Shown one piece after another: positions 17,010 to 25,451 of a DNA stretch of 64,000 nt (positions within the stretch are counted from its first letter, which is position 1; each line of letters opens with the position of its first letter). The stretch covers positions 8,370,001 through 8,434,000 of the forward strand of contig NZ_CP107958.1 in NCBI RefSeq assembly GCF_036075115.1. The letters run 5' to 3'. This DNA comes from Streptomyces sp. NBC_00377 (lineage in GTDB: Bacteria; Actinomycetota; Actinomycetes; Streptomycetales; Streptomycetaceae). A program made the translations under genes and the position numbers. The notes beneath the pieces are model-generated. The model searched no databases. It was not told where the DNA came from and saw only the letters and a list, made by a program, of their open reading frames with translations.

Positions 17010-18653
17010 ATGCCTGCACACGAGGGAATCCAGGGACATCAGGGCCGCCAGGGGCACGGGGACCGCCCGGGACATCGCGCCTACGACGCCGTGATCGTCG
17101 GCGGCGGACACAACGGTCTGGTCGCCGCGGCCTATCTGGCCAGGGCCGGCCGGTCCGTGCTGGTCCTGGAACGGCTCGACCACACCGGGGGCGCCGCCGT
17201 CTCCACCCGCCCGTTCGCCGGCGTGGACGCCCGGCTCTCCCGCTACTCCTACCTGGTCAGCCTGCTGCCGCGGAAGATCCTGCGGGACCTGGGGCTGGAC
17301 TTCCGCCTCCAGGGCCGCACCATCTCCTCGTACACCCCCGTCGAGCGCGGTGGGCGGCCCACCGGGCTGCTCGTCGGCGGCGGCGAGGAACGCACCCGTG
17401 AGGTGTTCGCCCGGCTGACCGGCGGCGAGCACGAGTACGCGGCCTGGGAGCGCTTCTACGCCATGACCGGGCACGTCGCCCGGCGGGTGTTCCCCACCCT
17501 CACCGAACCGCTGCCCACCCGGGACGAGCTGCGCCGCCGCGTCGACGACGAGGAGGCGTGGCGGACCCTGTTCGAGGAGCCCGTGGGGGTCGCCGTCGAG
17601 GAGCGCTTCGCGGACGACCTGGTGCGCGGTGTGGTCCTGACCGACGCCCTCATCGGCACCTTCGCCGACGCCCACGACCCCTCCCTGAAGCAGAACCGCT
17701 GCTTCCTCTACCACGTGATCGGCGGCGGCACCGGCGCCTGGGACGTCCCGGTCGGCGGGATGGGCGCCCTGACCGACGCGCTGGCCGCAGCCGCCCGGGA
17801 AGCGGGCGCCGTCCTGGCCACCGGGCACGAGGCGGTACGCATCGACACGGACGGCCGTACCGCCGAGGTCGCCTACCGCACCGCCGACGGCGAGGGCGTC
17901 GTCGCGGCGCGGCACGTCCTGGTGAACGCCTCCCCGCAGGCCCTCGCGGCCCTCACCGGCGACGAGCCGCCCGCCCCCGCCGAGGGCGCCCAGCTCAAGG
18001 TCAACATGCTGCTCACCCGGCTGCCGAGGCTGCGCGACAGCTCCGTCGACCCGCGTGAGGCGTTCGCCGGCACCTTCCACATCGCCGAGGGCTACGAACA
18101 GCTCGCCACCGCCCACGCCCAGGCGGCCGCCGGTGAGCTGCCCACCGCCCCGCCCTCCGAGATCTACTGCCACTCCCTCACCGATCCCACCATCCTCGGA
18201 CCGGACCTGGTGGCGAAGGGCTACCAGACCCTGACCCTGTTCGGCCTGCACACGCCCGCCCGCCTCTTCGACCGGGACAACGACGGCGTGCGCGAGGAAC
18301 TCCTGAGGACGACCCTCGCCCAGCTGGAGGCCCACCTGGCCGAACCCCTCGCGGACTGTCTGGCCACCGACGCCGACGGCCGCCCCTGCATCGAGGCGAA
18401 GACCCCGCTGGACCTGGAACGCGACCTCGGTCTGCCCGGCGGCAACATCTTCCACCGCGACCTGGCCTGGCCGTACGCCCAGGAGGGCGCCGGGCGCTGG
18501 GGCGTGGAGACCCGGCACGCCAACGTGCTGCTGTGCGGGGCGGGCGCGGTACGCGGCGGCGGGGTGAGCGGGGTACCGGGCCACAACGCGGCGATGGCGG
18601 TGCTGGAGGAGCCCGCCGACGGCACGGCACAGCCGCACGCCCAACAAATCTGA
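17010..18653 (+). CDS. FAD-dependent oxidoreductase, phytoene desaturase-like
   Basis: 547 residues from ATG 17010; a GTG at 16995 is in frame but would place a TTA as second codon. The N-terminal dinucleotide fold YDAVIVGGGHNGLVAAAYLA, with LVLERLDHTGGAAVST, is the FAD-binding signature of the amine oxidase/phytoene desaturase superfamily. The C-terminal part has NIFHRDLAWPYAQEG and VLLCGAGAVRGGGVSGVPGH, the second FAD contact. Members act on carotenoids or long isoprenoid and lipid alcohols; the exact reaction is not known. Its last codons overlap the operator at 18649, and it faces the broken Nudix gene across a 170-base gap with no other feature. Confidence 0.85.
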   Translation: MPAHEGIQGHQGRQGHGDRPGHRAYDAVIVGGGHNGLVAAAYLARAGRSVLVLERLDHTGGAAVSTRPFAGVDARLSRYSYLVSLLPRKILRDLGLDFRLQGRTISSYTPVERGGRPTGLLVGGGEERTREVFARLTGGEHEYAAWERFYAMTGHVARRVFPTLTEPLPTRDELRRRVDDEEAWRTLFEEPVGVAVEERFADDLVRGVVLTDALIGTFADAHDPSLKQNRCFLYHVIGGGTGAWDVPVGGMGALTDALAAAAREAGAVLATGHEAVRIDTDGRTAEVAYRTADGEGVVAARHVLVNASPQALAALTGDEPPAPAEGAQLKVNMLLTRLPRLRDSSVDPREAFAGTFHIAEGYEQLATAHAQAAAGELPTAPPSEIYCHSLTDPTILGPDLVAKGYQTLTLFGLHTPARLFDRDNDGVREELLRTTLAQLEAHLAEPLADCLATDADGRPCIEAKTPLDLERDLGLPGGNIFHRDLAWPYAQEGAGRWGVETRHANVLLCGAGAVRGGGVSGVPGHNAAMAVLEEPADGTAQPHAQQI

Positions 18654-18665
18654 CGGAGTATCAGA
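18649..18665. promoter_or_regulatory. Palindromic operator, copy 1
   Basis: TCTGACGGAGTATCAGA, a 17-base palindrome with one mismatch, flanked by AA on the left and AA on the right. It differs from copy 2 (28728-28744) only in the 5-base centre and one arm base. It lies 43 bases before the nitronate monooxygenase start. The size and symmetry fit a TetR-type repressor; the regulator itself is not in this window. Confidence 0.6.
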
Positions 18666-18707
18666 AAGAGGCTTCCGTCGTCGCACCGGCTGCGGCATCC
18701 TGCGCCC

Positions 18708-19817
18708 ATGCAGACGGAGCTGAGCAAGCAACTGGGAATCGAGCACGCCGTCTTCGGCTTCACGCCGTTCCCCGCCGTCGCCGCCGCCATCAGCCGCGCC
18801 GGCGGCTTCGGCGTGCTCGGCGCGGTCCGCTACACCGCACCCGGCGACCTCAAACGCGACCTCGACTGGATCGAGGCCCATGTCGACGGCAGACCGTACG
18901 GACTCGACGTCGTCATGCCCGCGAAGAAGGTCGAAGGCGTCACGGAGGCGGACGTCGAGGCGATGATCCCCGAAGGGCACCGGCAGTTCGTGCGGGACAC
19001 CCTCGCCAAGTACGGGGTGCCCGAGCTGGCCGAGGGCGAGGCGTCGGGATGGCGCATCACCGGCTGGATGGAACAGGTCGCCCGCAGCCAGCTCGACGTC
19101 GCCTTCGACTACCCGATCCGGCTGCTGGCCAACGCCCTCGGCTCCCCGCCCGCGGACATCGTCGCCCGCGCCCACGAGCGGGACGTGCTCGTCGCCGCGC
19201 TCGCCGGAAGCGCGCGGCACGCGCTCAAGCACAAGGAGGCGGGCATCGACATCGTGGTGGCGCAGGGCTACGAGGCCGGCGGCCACACCGGTGAGATCGC
19301 GTCGATGGTGCTCACCCCGGAGGCCGTGGACGCCGTCGCCCCCCTCCCCGTCCTCGCCGCCGGGGGTATCGGCAGCGGCCGGCAGATCGCCGCCGCCTTC
19401 GCGCTCGGCGCCCAGGGCGTATGGCTGGGGTCCCTGTGGCTGACGACCGCCGAGGCCGACCTGCACTCGCCCGCCCTCACCCGCAAACTCCTCGCGGCCG
19501 GCTCCGGTGACACCGTCCGCTCCCGCGCCCTCACCGGCAAGCCCGCACGCCAGCTGCGCACCGAATGGACCGACGCCTGGGACGCAGCCGACGGGCCCGG
19601 CACCCTCCCCATGCCGCTCCAGGGCCTGCTCGTGGCCGACGCCGTCTCGCGCATCCAGAAGTACGAGGTCGACCCCCTGCTCGGCACGCCCGTCGGCCAG
19701 ATCGTCGGCCGGATGAACGAGGTCCGCAGCGTCCGGGCCGTCTTCGACGACCTCACCCGCGGCTTCGAACAGGCCGTGAGCCGCGTCAACCGCATCGCCG
19801 GAAGGAGCGGAACGTGA
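18708..19817 (+). CDS. Nitronate monooxygenase (2-nitropropane dioxygenase family)
   Basis: 369 residues from ATG 18708. TIM-barrel FMN enzyme pattern: GFTPFPAVAAAISRAGGFGV near the N-terminus, IDIVVAQGYEAGGHTGEI with the family His, LPVLAAGGIGSGRQIAAAFA and LGAQGVWLGSLWL for phosphate/FMN binding. Members oxidise nitronates or act as enoyl reductases. In mycobacterial lipid and sterol loci this family sits with acyl-CoA ligases, as here. The stop overlaps the GTG of the next gene (GTGA), so the two are translationally coupled. Confidence 0.88.
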   Translation: MQTELSKQLGIEHAVFGFTPFPAVAAAISRAGGFGVLGAVRYTAPGDLKRDLDWIEAHVDGRPYGLDVVMPAKKVEGVTEADVEAMIPEGHRQFVRDTLAKYGVPELAEGEASGWRITGWMEQVARSQLDVAFDYPIRLLANALGSPPADIVARAHERDVLVAALAGSARHALKHKEAGIDIVVAQGYEAGGHTGEIASMVLTPEAVDAVAPLPVLAAGGIGSGRQIAAAFALGAQGVWLGSLWLTTAEADLHSPALTRKLLAAGSGDTVRSRALTGKPARQLRTEWTDAWDAADGPGTLPMPLQGLLVADAVSRIQKYEVDPLLGTPVGQIVGRMNEVRSVRAVFDDLTRGFEQAVSRVNRIAGRSGT

Positions 19818-21367
19818 CCAGCACACCCCCCGCGGGCTTCTGGGCCCAGGCGGCCCAGGACCCCGACCGCACGGTCCTGATCGCGCCCGACGGAGAGAAG
19901 TGGAGCGCCGGACGCCTGCACGCCGCCGCCAACCGGCTCGTGCACGGACTGCGCGCCGCCGGACTGGAACGCGGCGACGCCTTCGCCGTCGTCCTGCCCA
20001 ACTCGGCGGAGTTCTTCGCCGCCCACCTCGCGGCCACCCAGGCCGGTTTCTACCTCGTCCCCGTCAACCACCACCTGGTGGGACCGGAGATCGCCTGGAT
20101 CGTGTCCGACTCCGGCGCCAAGGTCCTCCTCGCCCACGAGCGGTTCGCCGACCAGGCACGCAGGGCCGCCGACGAGGCCGCTCTGCCCGCCACCCACCGG
20201 TACGCCGTCGGCGAGGTCGAGGGCTTCCGCCCGTACGCCGAACTTCTCGACGGACAACCGGAGTCGGCGCCCGCCGACCGCACCCTCGGCTGGGTCATGA
20301 ACTACACCTCCGGCACGACGGGACGCCCGCGCGGCATCCGGCGCCCTCTGCCCGGCAAGCTGCCCGAGGAGGCCTACCTCGGCGGATTCCTCGGCATCTT
20401 CGGCGTCCGGCCCTTCGACGGCAACGTGCATCTCGTCTGCTCGCCGCTCTACCACACGGCGGTGCTCCAGTTCGCGGCCGCGTCCCTGCACATCGGCCAC
20501 CCGCTGGTGCTGATGGACAAGTGGACGCCGCAGGAGATGCTCCGCCTCATAGACGCCCACGACTGCACGCACACCCACATGGTCCCGACCCAGTTCCACC
20601 GCCTGCTGGCCCTCCCCGCGGACGTACGGGCGCGCTACGACGTGTCGTCCATGCGCCACGCCATCCACGGCGCCGCGCCCTGCCCCGACCATGTGAAGCG
20701 AGCCATGATCGACTGGTGGGGCGCCTGCGTGGAGGAGTACTACGCGGCCAGCGAGGGCGGCGGCGCCTTCGCCACGGCCGAGGACTGGCTCAAGAAGCCC
20801 GGCACGGTCGGCAAGGCCTGGCCCATCAGCGAGCTGGCGATCTTCGACGACGACGGCAACCGGCTGCCGGCCGGTGAACTCGGCACCGTGTACATGAAGA
20901 TGACGACCGGCGGCTTCGCCTACCACAAGGACGAGGACAAGACGCGCAAGAACCGCATCGGTGACTTCTTCACCGTCGGTGACCTCGGCGTGCTCGACGA
21001 GGACGGCTACCTCTTCCTGCGCGACCGCAAGATCGACCTGATCATCTCGGGCGGCGTCAACATCTATCCCGCCGAGATCGAGTCCGCGCTGCTCGCCCAT
21101 CCGGCCGTCGCCGACGCCGCGGCCTTCGGCATCCCGCACGACGACTGGGGCGAGCAGGTCAAGGCCGTGGTCGAACCGGCCCCCGGCCACGAGCCCGGGC
21201 CCGCCCTCACCGCAGCCCTCCTCGACCACTGCGCCGACCGGCTGGCCGGCTACAAACGCCCCAGGAGCATCGACTTCATCACCGAGATGCCCCGCGACCC
21301 CAACGGCAAGCTCTACAAGCGGCGCCTGCGGGAGCCGTACTGGGAGGGCCGCACGCGCCCGGTGTGA
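19814..21367 (+). CDS. Acyl-CoA synthetase (AMP-binding, FadD-like)
   Basis: 517 residues from GTG 19814, which overlaps the previous stop and has GAAGGAG at 19801-19807. Adenylation motifs: NYTSGTTGRPRGI (P-loop), YYAASEGGG (A5-like), FTVGDLGVLDEDGYLFL, DRKIDLIISGGVNIYPAEIE (A8 hinge) and the catalytic Lys in DPNGKLYKRRLR. It should activate a medium/long-chain or cyclic carboxylic acid to its CoA ester. Coupled to the nitronate monooxygenase and followed by a second ligase 136 bases later. Confidence 0.9.
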   Translation: MTSTPPAGFWAQAAQDPDRTVLIAPDGEKWSAGRLHAAANRLVHGLRAAGLERGDAFAVVLPNSAEFFAAHLAATQAGFYLVPVNHHLVGPEIAWIVSDSGAKVLLAHERFADQARRAADEAALPATHRYAVGEVEGFRPYAELLDGQPESAPADRTLGWVMNYTSGTTGRPRGIRRPLPGKLPEEAYLGGFLGIFGVRPFDGNVHLVCSPLYHTAVLQFAAASLHIGHPLVLMDKWTPQEMLRLIDAHDCTHTHMVPTQFHRLLALPADVRARYDVSSMRHAIHGAAPCPDHVKRAMIDWWGACVEEYYAASEGGGAFATAEDWLKKPGTVGKAWPISELAIFDDDGNRLPAGELGTVYMKMTTGGFAYHKDEDKTRKNRIGDFFTVGDLGVLDEDGYLFLRDRKIDLIISGGVNIYPAEIESALLAHPAVADAAAFGIPHDDWGEQVKAVVEPAPGHEPGPALTAALLDHCADRLAGYKRPRSIDFITEMPRDPNGKLYKRRLREPYWEGRTRPV

Positions 21368-21503
21368 GCGGGCAGCGAACGCCGACCGGCCGTCGCCCCG
21401 CCAGACGCCCGTGGGACGGCGGGTACGCCGACAGCGGGGGCGCGGGGCCCCGGTGCCGCCGGCGACTTGACCAGCCCCGGCCGTCCCCTGAGGATCACTT
21501 CTC

Positions 21504-23000
21504 ATGACGCCCGGACATGGCAGCACGGTCGACGGGGTGCTGCGGCGCAGCGCCCGCCGCACCCCGGCCCGGGTCGCGGTCGAGTACCGCGACCGCACCT
21601 GGACCTACGAGGAACTCGACGAGGCCGTCTCACGCGCCGCGGGCGTCCTGCTCGGCGAGGGCCTCACGCCCGGCGACCGGGTCGGCGCCTACGGCCACAA
21701 CTCCGACGCCTACCTCATCGCCTTCCTCGCCTGCGCCCGCGCGGGCCTGGTGCACGTGCCGGTCAACCAGAACCTGACCGGCGAGGACCTGGCGTACATC
21801 GTCCGCCAGTCGGGCAGCGCCCTGGTCCTCGCCGACCCCGGCCTCGCCGCCCGACTCCCCGCCGGCACACGGCACATGCCCCTGCGCGACGCCGACGACT
21901 CGCTCCTCGCGCGGCTCCCCGCGACGCCCGCCCACGACGGTCCCGAGCCGCGCACCGACGACCTGGTGCAGCTGCTGTACACCTCGGGAACCACGGCTCT
22001 GCCCAAGGGCGCGATGATGACCCACCGCGCCCTGGTGCACGAGTACCTGAGCGCGATCACCGCCCTCGACCTGAGCGCCGGCGACCGTCCCGCGCACTCC
22101 CTCCCGCTGTACCACTCGGCGCAACTGCACGTGTTCCTGCTGCCGTACCTCGCGGTCGGCGCCACGAACATCATCCTGGACGGACCCGACGGCGACCGTC
22201 TCTTCGACCTCATCGAGGCGGACCGCGTCGACAGCCTGTTCGCCCCGCCGACGGTGTGGATCGCCCTCGCGAACCGCCCCGACTTCGCGACCCGTGACCT
22301 GAGCGGGCTGCGCAAGGCGTACTACGGGGCGTCGATCATGCCGGTGCCGGTCCTGGAACGCCTGCGCGAACGCCTGCCCGGCCTGGGGTTCTACAACTGC
22401 TTCGGCCAGAGCGAGATCGGCCCGCTGGCCACCGTCCTCGCACCCGACGAGCACAAGGGCCGGCTGGAGTCCTGCGGACGCACCGTCCTGTTCGTGGACG
22501 CCCGTGTCGTCGACGAGAACGGCGAGGACGTCCCCGACGGCACCTCCGGCGAGATCGTCTACCGGTCCCCACAGCTGTGCGAGGGCTACTGGGACAAGCC
22601 GGAGGAGACGGCGGCGGCCTTCCGCGACGGCTGGTTCCACTCCGGCGACCTCGCCGTGCGGGACGCCCACGGCTACTTCACCATCGTCGACCGAGTGAAG
22701 GACGTCATCAACTCCGGCGGCGTACTGGTCGCCTCCCGCCAGGTCGAGGACGTGCTGTACACCCACGACGCGGTCGCCGAGGCCGCCGTGATCGGCCTGC
22801 CCGACGAGAAGTGGGTCGAGGCCGTCACGGCCGTGGTCGTCGCCCGCGGCAAGGTCACCGAAGAGGAACTCGTCGCCCACGCCCGTGCGCACCTTGCGCA
22901 CTTCAAGGCGCCGAAGCGGGTCGTCTTCGTGGAGGAGCTGCCCCGCAATGCCAGCGGCAAGATCCTCAAGCGCGAACTGCGCGAACGGTTCGCCTCATGA
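21504..23000 (+). CDS. Acyl-CoA synthetase (AMP-binding)
   Basis: 498 residues from ATG 21504 with GAGGATC upstream. Motifs: LLYTSGTTALPKGAMMTH, YNCFGQSEIGPLAT, FHSGDLAVRDAHGYFTIVD, DRVKDVINSGGVLVASRQVE and the C-terminal Lys in RNASGKILKRELRE. Its glycine-serine-threonine loop and hinge are intact, so it should be active. The acid cannot be predicted. It converges on the PaaK-type gene, with which it overlaps by 6 bases at the stop codons. Confidence 0.9.
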   Translation: MTPGHGSTVDGVLRRSARRTPARVAVEYRDRTWTYEELDEAVSRAAGVLLGEGLTPGDRVGAYGHNSDAYLIAFLACARAGLVHVPVNQNLTGEDLAYIVRQSGSALVLADPGLAARLPAGTRHMPLRDADDSLLARLPATPAHDGPEPRTDDLVQLLYTSGTTALPKGAMMTHRALVHEYLSAITALDLSAGDRPAHSLPLYHSAQLHVFLLPYLAVGATNIILDGPDGDRLFDLIEADRVDSLFAPPTVWIALANRPDFATRDLSGLRKAYYGASIMPVPVLERLRERLPGLGFYNCFGQSEIGPLATVLAPDEHKGRLESCGRTVLFVDARVVDENGEDVPDGTSGEIVYRSPQLCEGYWDKPEETAAAFRDGWFHSGDLAVRDAHGYFTIVDRVKDVINSGGVLVASRQVEDVLYTHDAVAEAAVIGLPDEKWVEAVTAVVVARGKVTEEELVAHARAHLAHFKAPKRVVFVEELPRNASGKILKRELRERFAS

Positions 23001-24296
23001 CTCCCGCATCCGCAGGTCCGCGATCCGCTTGATCTTGCCGACCGACCGCTCCAGCGACTGCGGGTCGACGATCTCGACGGCGACGGACACGCCGATGCCG
23101 TCCTTCACGGCCGCCGCGATGGCGCGCGCGGCCGTGTCACGGTCCTGCGGGGTGGCGTCGGGGCGGGCCTCCGCACGGACCGTCAGGGCGTCGAGGCGGC
23201 CCTCGCGGGTCAGACGGAGCTGGAAGTGGGGCCCCACGCCCGGGGTGCGGAGCACGATCTCCTCGATCTGGGTCGGGAAGACGTTCACCCCGCGCAGGAT
23301 CACCAGGTCGTCGCTGCGGCCGGTCACCTTGCGCATCCGCCGGAAGACGCGGGCCGTGCCCGGCAGCAGCCGGGTCAGGTCACGGGTGCGGTAGCGGACG
23401 ACCGGCATCGCCTCCTTGGTGAGCGAGGTGAAGACCAGTTCGCCCTCCTCGCCCTCCGGGAGCACCTCGCCGGTGATGGGGTCGACGACCTCGGGGAAGA
23501 AGTGGTCCTCCCAGATGTGCAGGCCGTCCTTCGTCTCCACGCACTCCTGCGCCACCCCGGGACCGATCACCTCCGACAGCCCGTAGATGTCGACGGCGTC
23601 GATCGCGAACCGCTCCTCGATCTCCTGGCGCATCCGTTCCGTCCACGGCTCGGCGCCGAACACGCCCACGCGCAGTGACGTGGAGCGCGGGTCGACGCCC
23701 TGGCGCTCGAACTCGTCGAGCAGCGTGAGCATGTAGGAGGGGGTCACCATGATGATCCGGGGCTCCAGGTCCAGGATCAGCCGGACCTGACGGGACGTCA
23801 TGCCGCCGGAGGCGGGGATCACCGTACAGCCGAGGCGCTCGGCGCCGTAGTGGGCGCCGAGGCCGCCGGTGAACAGACCGTACCCGTAGGCCACATGGAC
23901 GGTGTCGCCGGGTCGGCCGCCGGCGGCGCGGATCGAACGGGCCACCATGTCCGCCCACATGGACAGGTCGGCGTCCGTGTAGCCGACGATCGTCGGGCGT
24001 CCGGTGGTGCCGCTGGAGGCGTGGATGCGGCGGACCCGGTCCCGGGGCACGGCGAACATCCCGTACGGGTAGTGCTCGCGCAGGTCGGCCTTGGTGGTGA
24101 AGGGGAAGCGCGACAGGTCGCCGAGGTCGCGGAAGTCGTCGGGGTGGACGCCGGCCCTGTCGAACGACTCCCGGTAGAAAGGCACGTGGGCGTACGCGTG
24201 GCGCAGCGAGGCCCGCAGCCGCTCCCGTTGCAGGGTGCGCAGGGCGTCCTCGTCGAGGCGCTCGCCCTCGTCCAGCAGGTTCCTCGCGTCCGTCAT
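22995..24296 (-). CDS. paaK: Phenylacetate--CoA ligase
   Basis: 433 residues from ATG 24296. The sequence follows the PaaK subfamily throughout: LRASLRHAYAHVPFYRESFD, FPFTTKADLREHYPYGMFAV, IHASSGTTGRPTIVGYTDAD (P-loop), VDIYGLSEVIGPGVAQEC, HIWEDHFFPEVVDP, VRYRTRDLT, RMRKVTGRSDDLVILRGVNV, and the C-terminal SVGKIKRI with the catalytic Lys. It makes phenylacetyl-CoA, the first step of aerobic phenylacetate degradation; no paaABCDE oxygenase genes are in view, so it may feed a different path. A palindrome at 24341-24358 lies just upstream of its start. Confidence 0.9.
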   Translation of the reverse strand: MTDARNLLDEGERLDEDALRTLQRERLRASLRHAYAHVPFYRESFDRAGVHPDDFRDLGDLSRFPFTTKADLREHYPYGMFAVPRDRVRRIHASSGTTGRPTIVGYTDADLSMWADMVARSIRAAGGRPGDTVHVAYGYGLFTGGLGAHYGAERLGCTVIPASGGMTSRQVRLILDLEPRIIMVTPSYMLTLLDEFERQGVDPRSTSLRVGVFGAEPWTERMRQEIEERFAIDAVDIYGLSEVIGPGVAQECVETKDGLHIWEDHFFPEVVDPITGEVLPEGEEGELVFTSLTKEAMPVVRYRTRDLTRLLPGTARVFRRMRKVTGRSDDLVILRGVNVFPTQIEEIVLRTPGVGPHFQLRLTREGRLDALTVRAEARPDATPQDRDTAARAIAAAVKDGIGVSVAVEIVDPQSLERSVGKIKRIADLRMRES

Positions 24297-24340
24297 GGGG
24301 CCGTCTCCTCGTCACCCTCGTCGAACCATGGCAATACGGG

Positions 24341-24358
24341 CGACCGATCATTCGGTCG
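24341..24358. promoter_or_regulatory. Palindromic operator upstream of paaK
   Basis: CGACCGATCATTCGGTCG has 7-base perfect arms around a TCAT centre and lies 45 bases upstream of the paaK start. The core ACCG-N6-CGGT has the spacing reported for actinobacterial PaaR (TetR family) sites. That assignment is from memory of the family and not tested. Confidence 0.5.
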
Positions 24359-24473
24359 ATCTTGTCCACGATCAGTAATCCAGGCTCACGGGCCCCGGAC
24401 AAGAGGGCGACCGTGAATTTCGCCCGGGAGAACCCCGTTGCGGCCCGGCACGGACGCCGTCGAGGATCGGGGC

Positions 24474-25319
24474 ATGCCTACCTTCACCGCCCCGGACGGG
24501 ACCGAACTCGCCTATCACGTACGGGGCGTGGGAGAGCCGCTCGTCGTCCTCCCCGGCGGCCCCATGCGCGCCTCCGCCTATCTCGGCGACCTCGGCGGTG
24601 TCGCCGCGCACCGCCGTCTGGTCCTCCTCGATCTGCGGGGCACCGGAGACTCCGCCGCCCCGGCCGACCCGGCGACGTACCGCTGCGACCGGCAGGTCGA
24701 CGACGTCGAGGCCCTGCGCGCCTTCCTCGGACAGGAGCGGATCGACGTGCTCGCCCACTCGGCGGGCGGCAGCCTCGCGCTGCTCTACGCGGCCCGGTAC
24801 CCGCGGCGGGTCTCCCGGCTGGCGCTGATCACCGCGACGCCGTGGGCCCTCGGCCGGCCGGCCACCGTCGAGGACCGGCTGACGGCGGCGCGGCTGCGCG
24901 AGGACGAACCGTGGTTCGCCGCCGCCTTCCCCGCGTTCGAGTCATGGCTCACGGGCGGGAGCGACCCCGACTGGTCCGCCGTCGCCGCGTTCTTCCACGG
25001 GCGGTGGGACGACACGGCCCGCGCCCTCGAAGCGGCCACGGACGAGCAGACCAACGCCGAGGCCGAGGAACGCTTCTTCGGTGCGGGCGCCTTCGACCCG
25101 CCCGCCCTGCGCACCGCCCTCGCGGCGGTGACCGCCCCGGCGCTGGTGCTCGCCGGTGAGGTGGACGGCGGACCCCGGCCCGAACTCGCCCGGGTCGTCG
25201 CCGACGCCCTCCCGAACGCCGAGTTCGCCGTACAGCCCGGCGCCGGCCACTACCCGTGGCTGGACGATCCGCGGTGGTTCACCCGACGCGTGCGCGCCTT
25301 CCTCGACGGCCTCGGCTGA
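24474..25319 (+). CDS. Alpha/beta hydrolase (proline iminopeptidase-like)
   Basis: 281 residues from ATG 24474 with GAGG 8 bases upstream; an upstream TTG is rejected. The fold motifs are visible: PLVVLPGGPMRASAYLGDL (oxyanion region), VLLDLRGTGDS, VLAHSAGGSLALLYA (Ser nucleophile in HSAGG), VLAGEVDGGP (Asp region) and VQPGAGHYPWLDDP (His). The sequence resembles proline iminopeptidase-type hydrolases, but substrates of this group vary widely. Divergent from paaK. Confidence 0.87.
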   Translation: MPTFTAPDGTELAYHVRGVGEPLVVLPGGPMRASAYLGDLGGVAAHRRLVLLDLRGTGDSAAPADPATYRCDRQVDDVEALRAFLGQERIDVLAHSAGGSLALLYAARYPRRVSRLALITATPWALGRPATVEDRLTAARLREDEPWFAAAFPAFESWLTGGSDPDWSAVAAFFHGRWDDTARALEAATDEQTNAEAEERFFGAGAFDPPALRTALAAVTAPALVLAGEVDGGPRPELARVVADALPNAEFAVQPGAGHYPWLDDPRWFTRRVRAFLDGLG

Positions 25320-25451
25320 GCGGACAGGCGCGCGCACCCACCGGCCCCCGGCGTCCTTCCGGTCGCCGCTCCGATGCCGCCCGCCTAGACTGAAAGCGCC
25401 TCCACCAGCGAACGGTTGCCTTCCGCACCCGTACCGACCGCGGAGTGGACC

